Shown here one piece after another: positions 56,801-64,000 of a DNA stretch of 64,000 nucleotides (position 1 is the stretch's first letter; each line of letters opens with the position of its first letter). The stretch is from Phaseolus vulgaris. Its lineage: Eukaryota; Streptophyta; Magnoliopsida; Fabales; Fabaceae. The position numbers and the translations under genes are program-made. The notes below the pieces were generated by a model. The model did not search any database. It saw only the letters and a program-made list of their open reading frames with translations, and was not told the DNA's origin. Where the stretch lies: NCBI RefSeq assembly GCF_000499845.2, contig NC_023750.2, positions 10,121,599-10,185,598 on the forward strand, in the 5' to 3' direction.

Positions 56801-57295
56801 GTTGAGCGTGGGTCTTCCCAGCAGAATGTTGTATGCTGAAGGGGCGTTCACGACAAGGTACTTGATTTTCTCTGTTCTCGAACCAGCCTCATCTGTAAAT
56901 GTGGTCCTCAACTCAATGTACCCCCTGACCTCCACCTGGTCACCAGCGAAACCATACAAACACCCTCCATAGGGCCTCAGCTGGTCAAGGGGTAGCTCCA
57001 ACTGCGTGAAAGTCGGCCAGAACATCACATCTGCCGAGCTTCCTTAGTCCACCAGAACCCTGTGGACCTTCCTTCCTGCTGTGATCAACGAGATGACTAT
57101 GGGATCGTTGTCATGAGGCACAACATCCCGGAGATCTTGCTTGTTGAACGTAATGTCCACATCCGGCGAGTGGTCTTCAAACATATCCACCGTCATCACA
57201 GACCTCGCGTACTTCTCCCTCTGTGATGCGGTGCATCCACCACCTGAGAAACCTCCTGCGATGGTGTGGATTTCCCCGTGGGTAGGCATCTCGTG
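53851..57295 (-). pseudogene. Tat Pol relic: protease, reverse transcriptase, two RNase H domains, integrase end
   Basis: The protease segment (57289-57044) ends at a TAA directly after the active-site LVD, where family members have a sense codon before GSS. The same frame continues (57043 on) with SSADVMFW. The reverse transcriptase is unbroken: ANVVVVKKSNGKWRMYVDF, MSFGLKNAGATYQRLM and the catalytic YMDDMVV. The first RNase H is of degenerate Ty3 type (LYFAVTERAVSAVL). The second has LSVDGSSNQQGSGAG, NNQAEYEAL and a later H-V-P-R-E-Q-N-A-R-A-D motif. After a WVTQYKRCLADGV patch at 54335 the sequence jumps to AEEVPRIVWAYHTT, normally well after the DDE core. The integrase zinc finger and catalytic core are therefore deleted and the frame is shifted. 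The C-terminal part ends YY at 53851. Confidence 0.9.
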
Positions 57296-58573
57296 CTACT
57301 GAGCCTCTCCACCTGCTGGTTGGGAGCTCGACGCGCCCCCCGCCCTTCTGTCCAGCAAGTAGTCATTTAGGAACCCGCTCTTGACCAGATCATCGAGCTG
57401 GTATCCTAAAGCCAAGCACGAGTCCACGGTGTGGCCAAAGCCCTGGTGAAACTCACACCAGGCGTCTGGCTTCGGTCCCAGCACCTTGTCGCCCACCTTC
57501 TCGGGCGCCTTCAACCTAGCTGATATATTGGGAATGGCGATCAGGTCCGCCAATCCCATGACAAACTTGTGCTTAGGTGGACGATTGTACTCCTGGCGTG
57601 CTGGTTGCGGGCGTCCTTGGCCCCTGCCCTTGTTCTTCCTTGGGTCATAAGGATGGCGAGTCCTCTGATCCCTCCTGGCCGCCGCTGTCTCCAGCACCCT
57701 CTGCGGCTGGACCCTGGTCTGGGCACGTGGCCTGGCGGGAGCCACGCTGCCCCTCTTCTCGGCGACTTCACTCTCATCGGCGATGTGGGCCACCGCAAGT
57801 CGCCTGACCTCAGCAAACGTGGCAGGGTGAGCCCTGATCAATGCCTCGCAGAATGGTCCCGGCAGCACGCCCTTCTTGAATGCGTAGACCAGCATCTCTT
57901 CATCTTTGGCTGGCGAGCGGACCATCTGCGCCCCAAAACGATTCAGGTAGTCCCTGAGGGACTCTCCCTGATACTGCCTTATGTCAAACAAATTGTAAGA
58001 CACCCTGGGCGGTGCCTTGTTCACGATGTACTGCTCGACGAAGATCTTTGAAAACTGTTGGAAGTTGGTTATGTGACCTGTAGGCAGGCTCACAAACCAT
58101 TCCAGCGCCGTTCCCTGGAGCGTGCTCACGAACATCTTGCAGTACACGGCGTCTGATCCTCCTGACAGCATCATCTGCGTATGGAACGTGGTGAGATGTG
58201 CTTCGGGATCCTCCACGCCGGTAAAAACAGCTTTCACAGGCACCACGCTCGTAGGGATAGGCGTGTCGGTAATCGCCTGAGCGAAAGGCATAGGAAAAAC
58301 ACGAGGCGGCGTTGACGGCGCGACCTCTTCAGCGACTGGACGCCCTCGCTGCTCCTGAAGAGCTTGACGCAGCTCTTCAGTCACTCTGCTAAGCTCATCA
58401 TTCCTGGCGCGAGAGGCGACCAGGTCTTCATGCATTCTTGCCTGCTCTATACGCGAGGCTTCCACATTCACCTGCAGCGAACGCATGATTTCCACCATCT
58501 GCGCCATAGTCATGGCGCCTTCAGCAGCAACGGGCGCAACTGGACTTGAACGGTTGCTTCTCATTTTTCTCAT
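57296..58573 (-). CDS. Tat Gag
   Basis: The 425-residue frame has a short helical N-terminus, the retrotransposon gag domain (WFVSLPTGHITNFQQF) and an Arg-rich linker. Near the end is the Tat-type knuckle CEFHQGFGHTVDSC, which has His where CCHC knuckles have the second Cys. It ends in a TAG at 57298-57296. The same frame goes on without other interruption into the protease, so Gag and Pol are separated by that single stop codon. Either the stop is a mutation of a Gln codon or Pol is made by readthrough; one copy cannot tell. Confidence 0.88.
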   Translation of the reverse strand: MRKMRSNRSSPVAPVAAEGAMTMAQMVEIMRSLQVNVEASRIEQARMHEDLVASRARNDELSRVTEELRQALQEQRGRPVAEEVAPSTPPRVFPMPFAQAITDTPIPTSVVPVKAVFTGVEDPEAHLTTFHTQMMLSGGSDAVYCKMFVSTLQGTALEWFVSLPTGHITNFQQFSKIFVEQYIVNKAPPRVSYNLFDIRQYQGESLRDYLNRFGAQMVRSPAKDEEMLVYAFKKGVLPGPFCEALIRAHPATFAEVRRLAVAHIADESEVAEKRGSVAPARPRAQTRVQPQRVLETAAARRDQRTRHPYDPRKNKGRGQGRPQPARQEYNRPPKHKFVMGLADLIAIPNISARLKAPEKVGDKVLGPKPDAWCEFHQGFGHTVDSCLALGYQLDDLVKSGFLNDYLLDRRAGGASSSQPAGGEAQ

Positions 58574-58961
58574 GAAAGCTTAGCAAATCACAGAGTGTAA
58601 TGAACAACACCTCCTTCAGCGACGATCGATTCAGTGATCAATCGGTCAGAACTTCGCGAAACTTCGAAAGAAACTTCAAGAACACAGAAAACCTCCACAG
58701 AAACCTGCAACTGCACCAAAAACCAGCACTTCTTCCACGAAAATCCAAACGAGCCAAAGAACTCAGATCTCACCGAACAAATCTCGCGTAAGCAGCAGAA
58801 AACTTCACCTCACCGAATCAAAAATCCAAACGAACGGTGGAAAATGCGAAATTATCGAACAAAACCTAGATGAACAGCGGACAATGGTTGCACCAGCACA
58901 CAACCACACAGAAACTGCAAAAACCTCCAAGAACTCACGCTGCGGATGGGAACAGGTTTTA

Positions 58962-58985
58962 CACGGCCCTAGGGTGGGCGCCTGA
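58962..58985 (-). promoter_or_regulatory. Primer binding site region of the Tat element
   Basis: Directly inside the 5' LTR the minus strand reads TCAGGCGCCCACCCTAGGGC. Tat-lineage elements commonly have TTGGCGCCCACCGTGGGGC here, so the site is recognisable but has several changes, including loss of the first TGG. Confidence 0.65.
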
Positions 58986-59850
58986 TGATCCTGCCTGTTG
59001 ACCAGAACGCTGGAGATTTGCCTCGTCAAACTTGGATCGACGTATGCGCCGCGTTTGCCTCCATCCTTCGCCGCGATCCACCTCAAGAACCTGCAAAAGA
59101 ACAAATCGACGCCGCTGCGGCCGATCGACTCCAACGCCCAAGTCAGTGACCGAACCACCAATTACTAAGAGTAACACTCAAGAACTCTCAAGGAACCGTG
59201 AACCAGTTCTCTCTCAGTATACTCAAGAACTCGCAAGCGTAAAGAAGACAATCTGAACGTGCGTACCTCAGATGTTCGTTGGGAAACTCTTATATACCTG
59301 GACACTTTTTCTCTCCTGGCAGTTACACACCTGGACACGTGGCTCGCATCCAGCTGTAAACGTGCCATCATCTGGAGCCTCCTTGACTTGGGCGCTGCTT
59401 CTGACTCTCTTTTGGCTAAGTTACTTATGCATGATACTACTCAGTGCATAGTTGCCTTGGAGCGCGATCTCTTCTGGATTGGCGAGTTCGGGCGCCTTCG
59501 TACACACCTTCCCTTTGGTCTCGCCAGCCGCGTTCATAATTTGCACCACCTATTCCACCGACCTCATCCTCTGGCCAGCTGGGAAGCATCCATCTGCCTT
59601 TATCTTCGGCGATGTCCTTGCTTTGGCGATCTCTAACCACTTGGTCGCCTGGATTCATATCTGGCGACTTCACCTTCAACTTGGTGACCGCCGGTATTGG
59701 TGTGATGGAGATCGGAGCACGCCAACTTAATAACTGGCGACTACACGAGCCCCCCGACTTCCTTCCCCTCTGCCAGCCAGGCGTACCATCCAACACGCCT
59801 ATATCACAGCTCGACGCCACGTCATTACTTCCGACTACCAGGGCGGTACA
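58986..59850 (-). repeat. 5' LTR of the Tat element
   Basis: This is the upstream LTR in the coding orientation, with the primer binding site on its inner edge and AAGCC on its outer edge. The TATA-like box GTATATAAGAG lies at about 59288-59298 on the minus strand and would drive the genomic RNA. Confidence 0.9.
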
Positions 59851-59855
59851 AAGCC

Positions 59856-60882
59856 TATTCACCATGAGTCTTTCAAAAGAAGACATGGATTGCATCCTTT
59901 CTCATTGATTTCCAACACCAGTACTTGTTCCAGCATCTTGATAATCTTCAGGTGGATCTTCATTTTGAACATCCATATCAGCAAGTTCATCTTGTTCAAG
60001 ATTAGCAGCACCATTAGATGAGGCACCATGATCACCATCCTTACTAATCCATTTTCCACCTACTTTGGTAAAACCCATCTTGCTGAGTGATCCATTGTTC
60101 AACTCTTGGGTTGGCTTGACCAACTCAGAAGTTTCATCTTCAAGGTTCACTTCAAAATAGAGTAGAAATTTAGATATCAAAATAGCATAAGGATAATGAT
60201 AATCACCTAACCTCATGGCTTTTTACATGTGCGCTTTGATGATGTGGATCCAATTGATTTTGATTTTCTTGGTGATGCAGAAGATATGTACCAGATCTTC
60301 TTCAGTTAGAACAGAATGATTACTCCCCCTTGGAGTTAGAATCCAAGTTACAATGAGAGCAAGCAAACTCTCATCAAGCTTTAGACCTCCAACCGAGCAT
60401 GTACTTACTTGAGCATGTTGATTCTTCAAGCAACTCTTGTAGAATTGGATTTTGTTAAAATCCTCCACCACTCCAAGGTTTCCCTTGTTGATTCTAAGAC
60501 CAAAGAACTTGAGACCAGCAACAACAGTCCATAGTTCATGAGTTATCTCCATTTCTACACCTTTCACATGAGAAACTAGATTGTTTCCCTCAAACTTGAG
60601 GTTTGTGTAGAACACCCTCACTAAATCTGGATATATGTTTCCCTTCATCTCCAGGAACTTTCTGAGAGATTGATCCTTGAGCAGCCTTCTCACATTATCA
60701 AGCTTTTGACTTTTTAGCCAATCAAAGCATACAACCTTGGGGTTGTTTATCTTTTTGGTACTTGTTTCATACCTATATCTCTCAATGAGATCATTGTCTC
60801 CAGAGAACCAGCCTTCTAGCCTTCCTCCAGACCTTACAACCCTGGTTTTGACTCTCTTTGAGGTGGGAGGAGTTGATTCCAT
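59856..60882 (-). pseudogene. Copia accessory ORF in the envelope position (putative plant transposon protein domain)
   Basis: From the ATG at 60882 the frame reads a basic N-terminus (SKRVKTRVVRSGG) and a domain seen in many plant transposon-associated proteins (KSQKLDNVRRLL, PDLVRVFYTNLKFEG, HELWTVVAGL). A TAA at 60225-60223 interrupts it. The same frame continues (60216 on) with RLGDYHYPYAILISKFLLYF, then an acidic linker, a TGA at 59904-59902, and runs up to the Tat insertion. Its last part is 48323-48148. In Sireviruses an extra ORF lies between pol and the 3' LTR, as here. No signal peptide or clear membrane segment is visible, so a true envelope role is doubtful. Confidence 0.7.
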
Positions 60883-61677
60883 GATGGCAGAGAAGAAAAC
60901 AGAGAAGAACTCACTTCACAGATTTTTGCAAGATATGTTGCAAGAGATGTTGCAATTGGTTGTTCTTGTGGAAGAGATAAGTTGCACCAGTTTTTATAGC
61001 AGAAAAAGAATCAATTAGCATTCAATTCTATTTAGTGGGTACCTGATTTTCAGAGAGAGAGGACTTGACTCTGCTCTGCACAGAAAACGTCAGAAAAAGA
61101 TGAGAATCACATGGTCTTCACATGTGATCTTTGACTAGTCATTAAGGCTCTTGAATTTCCAAGATTTTGGAATATTTTCCTTTATGACTGTTGTAACTCC
61201 TCTATGAACATAATCAGCTTTCAACACAGATTCTTTGACCAAGATTCTCTCTTTTGAATTGATCTGCAACGGATAGAAATTCAAAATAGCAATTAAAACA
61301 ATTTCTTCATAGTGCTGTCAGACCTAAAACAATCGGTTGTTTCGAAGAAACAATCGGTTGTTTTTCTGCTGCAGTTAAAACTGTTTTTGAATTTTAACCA
61401 TGAGCAGAAGGAGTTCAAAGCAGATGACATTGATCATAAAAAGATTGTTTATCCATGAGAAAGAACTTTGAAACAGAAATTAAGAACAAATAAAGGAAAG
61501 TCTTATCCTTATGTTAATTCTTCAATGAGCCATGTGCTTTATGATCAAGAAGCCTCTTTTCACTGGTGAGGTCTTTTGCACATCATTGATTCAGCTTCAA
61601 TGACTGTCTTTTTCTTCAACAAATTGATCAGATGACTCAGTCCCTCCTTTTTCTTTAGTTTTCCTGCATAAAAGATT
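60883..61677. other. Gap where Copia pol would be expected, non-coding
   Basis: Between the gag stop (61678) and the accessory ORF start (60882) no protease, integrase, RT or RNase H can be seen in any frame. Two copies of AAACAATCGGTTGTTT lie at 61329-61364. Confidence 0.6.
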
Positions 61678-62690
61678 TCAAGCAACAAGATTTGGTCCCC
61701 TTACAAATTTGGGTCCTTTTGAATTTTCTTTGCAGTTAGAAACTTCACATCCCTTAGGAATCCATTTCATAAAACCTTTTGGAACAGAATATTTCCTTAT
61801 TTTGCAGAACCTAACAGAGTGGCCTTTATTCATGCAGTAAAAGCATGTAACAACCGATTGTTTCGTCTTAACAATCGATTGTTTTTCTGACTTTCTTGAA
61901 AAACTTTTTGAAAACTTATCTTGCTTGTTTTGTGGATTAAAGCCTAAACCAGCCTTTCCAAAAACACAGCTTTGAGATGCCAAGACATTCTCAAAGTTAG
62001 ATTTCCCCTTTGAAAGCTTGTCCACAGTTTCAACAAGATAGTGAACCTTTTTCTCAAGATTTTCACAATTTTCGCAAATGAGAGTATCACACTTGCAAGA
62101 AGCATTTTTGAAATGGTTTTCCAATTTTTCAAAATCACTTTTTGCTTTTTCCAGATCTTCTTCAAGTGATTTAACTCTCTTTTGAAGCCAATTGTTAAGA
62201 TCTTTCAATCGGTTGTTTGAAAGAACCAATCTATTAGCTTCATCATGTGTTTCTTGAAAAGCTTCAAGCAATTCACTGTAATTTTGTTCATTTAAGGAAG
62301 CACATGAACTTACCTCACTTGAACTGCAAGATTCATCATCATTTTCAGCTCCCAAGCATATGTTTGCTTTCTCATCTTCACTTGATGAAGAACTTGATGA
62401 TGACACCTCATTTTCATCCCAAGCTATGTAGGCTTTTTTTGTCTTGCCTTTCTTCTCTTTGTAGTTAGACTTTTTCTCTTTGCTCTTGTTTGGACAATCT
62501 GCCTTTATATGACCTTGCTCACCATAACCAAAACAAGTATAGTTATTTTGAATTAAGATCATTGGATTTCTTGTTTCCATACCTATCTTTGTTGTTGTCT
62601 TTGTTGCGGTTTCTCTTTAGGAATTTGCTGAACTTTCTTGACAGCAAGCTAAGGTTTTCCTCATCACTATCATCACTGGAACATCTTGGT
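61678..62690 (-). pseudogene. Copia Gag relic, C-terminal two thirds
   Basis: The upstream piece (62690 to about 62560) reads SLLSRKFSKFLKR and then breaks off by a frameshift. The main frame (62580-61678) has a zinc knuckle in which the second Cys is Tyr (CFGYGEQGHIKADC), acidic serine-rich runs, a coiled-coil part and a second, intact knuckle CFYCMNKGHSVRFC. It matches the Gag at 16145-17812 in layout. Codons for K-Q-S-I-V and K-Q-S-V-V in the tail are formed by the same AACAATCG-type words found in the LTR. The N-terminal capsid part is absent. Confidence 0.8.
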
Positions 62691-63040
62691 AATCCATGAT
62701 GTGCTTTTTGTAGAAGGACTAAAGCACAATCTGCTGAGCATTAGCCAACTATGTGACAAGGGATATCAAGTGATGTTCAAATCAAACACTTGTGAAATCT
62801 GTCTACCCAACACCAAAGAAATAATGTTGGTAGGTAAGAGAGTTAATAATGTGTATCTTCTAGATATCTCTTCACCATGTTCTATTGGATGTCTTCTATC
62901 CAAGCAAGATGAATCTTGGCTTTGGCATAGAAGAATTGCTCATATTCACATGAATCATTTGAACAAACTGATTTCAAAGGATCTTGTGATTGGGTTGCCA
63001 AAACTCAAGTTTGAGAGGGATCACATTTGTGAAGCATGCC
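62686..63040 (+). pseudogene. Copia protease end and pre-integrase piece in inverted orientation
   Basis: The plus-strand frame encodes VLFVEGLKHNLLSISQLCD (late protease region), then WLWHRRIAHIHMNHLNKL and HICEAC (pre-integrase zinc motif). It parallels 15590-15900 of the other Copia element. It points away from the adjacent gag, so an inversion or a join of two copies lies at about 62690. At 63040 it is cut by an LTR; the frame beyond that point is read from the LTR and is not a real protein. Confidence 0.8.
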
Positions 63041-64000
63041 TGATCCTGCCGGTTGACTTAGCGCAAGAGCGTTGCGTCGTCACGATCTTCCTCACCAGCT
63101 TGCACCACGTGCCCTCCAAGTCCGCTCCACAGATAGCTTCCCTGAGAACAAGAAAAACACACAGTGGCGCCTCTGCGGCCGGTGGCGCTCCGACGCTCAA
63201 GTCAGATCACAGAATCACTAGAAAAACAATGTGTGTAAAAACAGCGTGTAAAAAACTGCCCTCTGAATCTCACTCTGATTCTCTTTTATGCCTCCTCTGT
63301 ACCTGCGCCTAACAGAATTCTGTTATGCCTCTCTGGCATGTGTCAGAACCCTGTTGTGCTTTTCTGTGGCAACGTACCTCCAAAATCAGTAGAACGTGAG
63401 TGTCTGCGCGTGTCTGCGATTGTCTGTACCTTCGGCGGCACGGAGTGCACCTTTCTCTGGACCGCGTCCCTCTCATATGATGACACGTGGAGGCATGCAA
63501 CTAACCACACACGTGTCATTACTTGAAGGCTCTAGCGCTTCTCACTGCGTGTCTAAGTTATCCCCTGGCGGAGTAACTTAGCGCATTCCCTTCATCTGGG
63601 TAAATCGCATACTCTCAGGAGAACGCCAGGTGTGGCTGGTCTAAGCTCACTCACCAGGCATTGCTCTCTGTGCGAACGATTCCCCCTTCGCGATGTCATG
63701 CACGTAATGGGTTGAGGGAGTCACCAATCACTGACCGGTTTACTAGCCCCCCTCAGGCCACTCTCATGCACGATTCTCTGAGACATGTTCATGCGAGGTC
63801 CGTGCATAACGCTCTTGCTGGGAACCTCAGCCCCCTTAACTGCGTGTAACACGAGCCCTCGATGACCATGCATCCGATGACTGATCGGTGCTCTATTGCT
63901 TTTCGCGTTCTGCCCCCAGGTGTTCATCTGGGAACTGATCTGTCGATGACCGCTTGGTTACTGGCCACCGATCACCGTTCTGGGTGATCTGTCCCCTGAC
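63041..64000 (-). repeat. LTR of a further Tat-family element, running off the window
   Basis: It begins TGATCCTGCCGGTTGAC, like the LTRs at 48324 and 58986 (TGATCCTGCCTGTTGAC), and shares short stretches such as TCTGCGGCCG and CTCAAGTCAG nearby, but most of the sequence differs. It is inserted in the Copia pol piece. The five bases before it are ATGCC. The minus strand is inferred from its resemblance to the other two. Its right end is not in the window. Confidence 0.65.

Larger units (their letters stand above)
48324..59850 (-). mobile_element. Tat-lineage Ty3/Gypsy retrotransposon (11.5 kb) with an antisense gene (TSD AAGCC)
   Basis: LTRs of 892 and 865 bp (48324-49215 and 58986-59850) begin TGATCCTGCC and end GGTACA on the plus strand. 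AAGCC flanks both outer edges (48319-48323 and 59851-59855). Gag and pol read on the minus strand. Between pol and the 3' LTR, 4.6 kb holds two tandem-repeat blocks and a spliced gene on the opposite strand. Tat assignment rests on the atypical Gag knuckle, the second RNase H, the GGCGCCCACC-type primer site and the antisense ORF. The element cannot be autonomous: the protease has a stop and the integrase core is deleted. Confidence 0.9.
46616..63040 (-). mobile_element. Sirevirus-like Copia element, rearranged and interrupted by a Tat Gypsy element
   Basis: Reading on the minus strand, the order right to left is gag (62690-61678), a non-coding gap, an accessory ORF (60882-59856, continuing at 48323-48148), polypurine tract and 3' LTR (47756-46616). 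The whole pol that should follow gag is missing at that place. A piece of protease/pre-integrase lies beyond gag in plus orientation (62686-63040). The Tat element 48324-59850 is a later insertion. The 5' LTR is not visible. On its left it interrupts a Tat/Ogre gag. Confidence 0.75.

Noticed and set aside
60223..60882. Accessory Copia ORF as a true viral envelope protein
   Set aside because: No signal peptide, no clear transmembrane segment and no fusion-type features are visible; only its position is envelope-like.
63041..63312. C-terminal extension of the Copia pre-integrase frame
   Set aside because: The frame crosses the LTR start at 63041; the residues after HICEAC are read from LTR sequence.

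Overview
The window looks like nuclear DNA of a flowering plant, most probably a papilionoid legume (tribe Phaseoleae is my inference, from the retroelement families and a MAIN-LIKE/plant-mobile-domain gene relic; I could not run a search). It is almost wholly transposable elements nested in one another. I see one apparently intact host gene: an intronless matrix metalloproteinase at 29159-30235 on the plus strand.

Layout. Positions 1-3084 are a plastid DNA insertion (NUPT): the rpoC1 gene with its group II intron, a frameshift in a T run, and the first 18 codons of rpoC2, ending abruptly next to a palindromic repeat. A broken plant-mobile-domain gene follows (3195-4039, minus). About 4 kb of AT-rich sequence leads to an imperfect inverted repeat (8240-8670). 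From 8684 to 20765 lies a 5'-truncated L1-type LINE (minus) interrupted by a 9.9-kb Ty1/Copia (Sirevirus-like) element at 9478-19341. That Copia element has itself lost its reverse transcriptase and carries a truncated Ty3/Gypsy element (10947-15094) that runs directly into its 3' LTR. From 21008 to 26360 there are a solo LTR (TSD CATTC), a LINE ORF1 relic broken by a probable second LTR, and a LINE ORF2 relic. At 26360-27345 there are a tRNA-like patch, an ATT-rich microsatellite, an orphan CACTG-type transposon end and a lipoxygenase exon relic. The metalloproteinase stands in a 3.5-kb island, followed by two plus-strand LINE relics (30865-31870 and 32670-34996, the latter with a 15-bp TSD).

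From 35321 to about 45486 is a longer minus-strand LINE that was hit by a solo LTR (36831-37936, TSD GATAC) and a 3.9-kb CACTA transposon (37949-41851, TSD CAT). The CACTA element carries a clean exon of a LONELY GUY (LOG) cytokinin-activation gene. At 45487-46615 a plus-strand Tat/Ogre-type Gypsy fragment shows the order PPT-LTR-PBS-gag. A Sirevirus-like Copia element runs on the minus strand from 46616 to beyond 62.7 kb; its pol is missing, a pol piece lies in inverted orientation next to gag, and an 11.5-kb Tat-lineage Gypsy element (48324-59850, TSD AAGCC) sits inside its accessory, envelope-position ORF. The Tat element encodes gag-pol on the minus strand and a separate spliced gene on the plus strand (49810-52427). 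It also carries two tandem-repeat blocks. The window ends in another LTR (63041-64000) of a related Tat family.

Nothing here forms an operon or a host pathway. The elements are tied together by insertion order, which can be read from target-site duplications and from reading frames that resume on both sides of an insertion. Almost every mobile-element gene carries a nonsense codon, a homopolymer frameshift or a deleted catalytic domain, so none of the elements looks autonomous.
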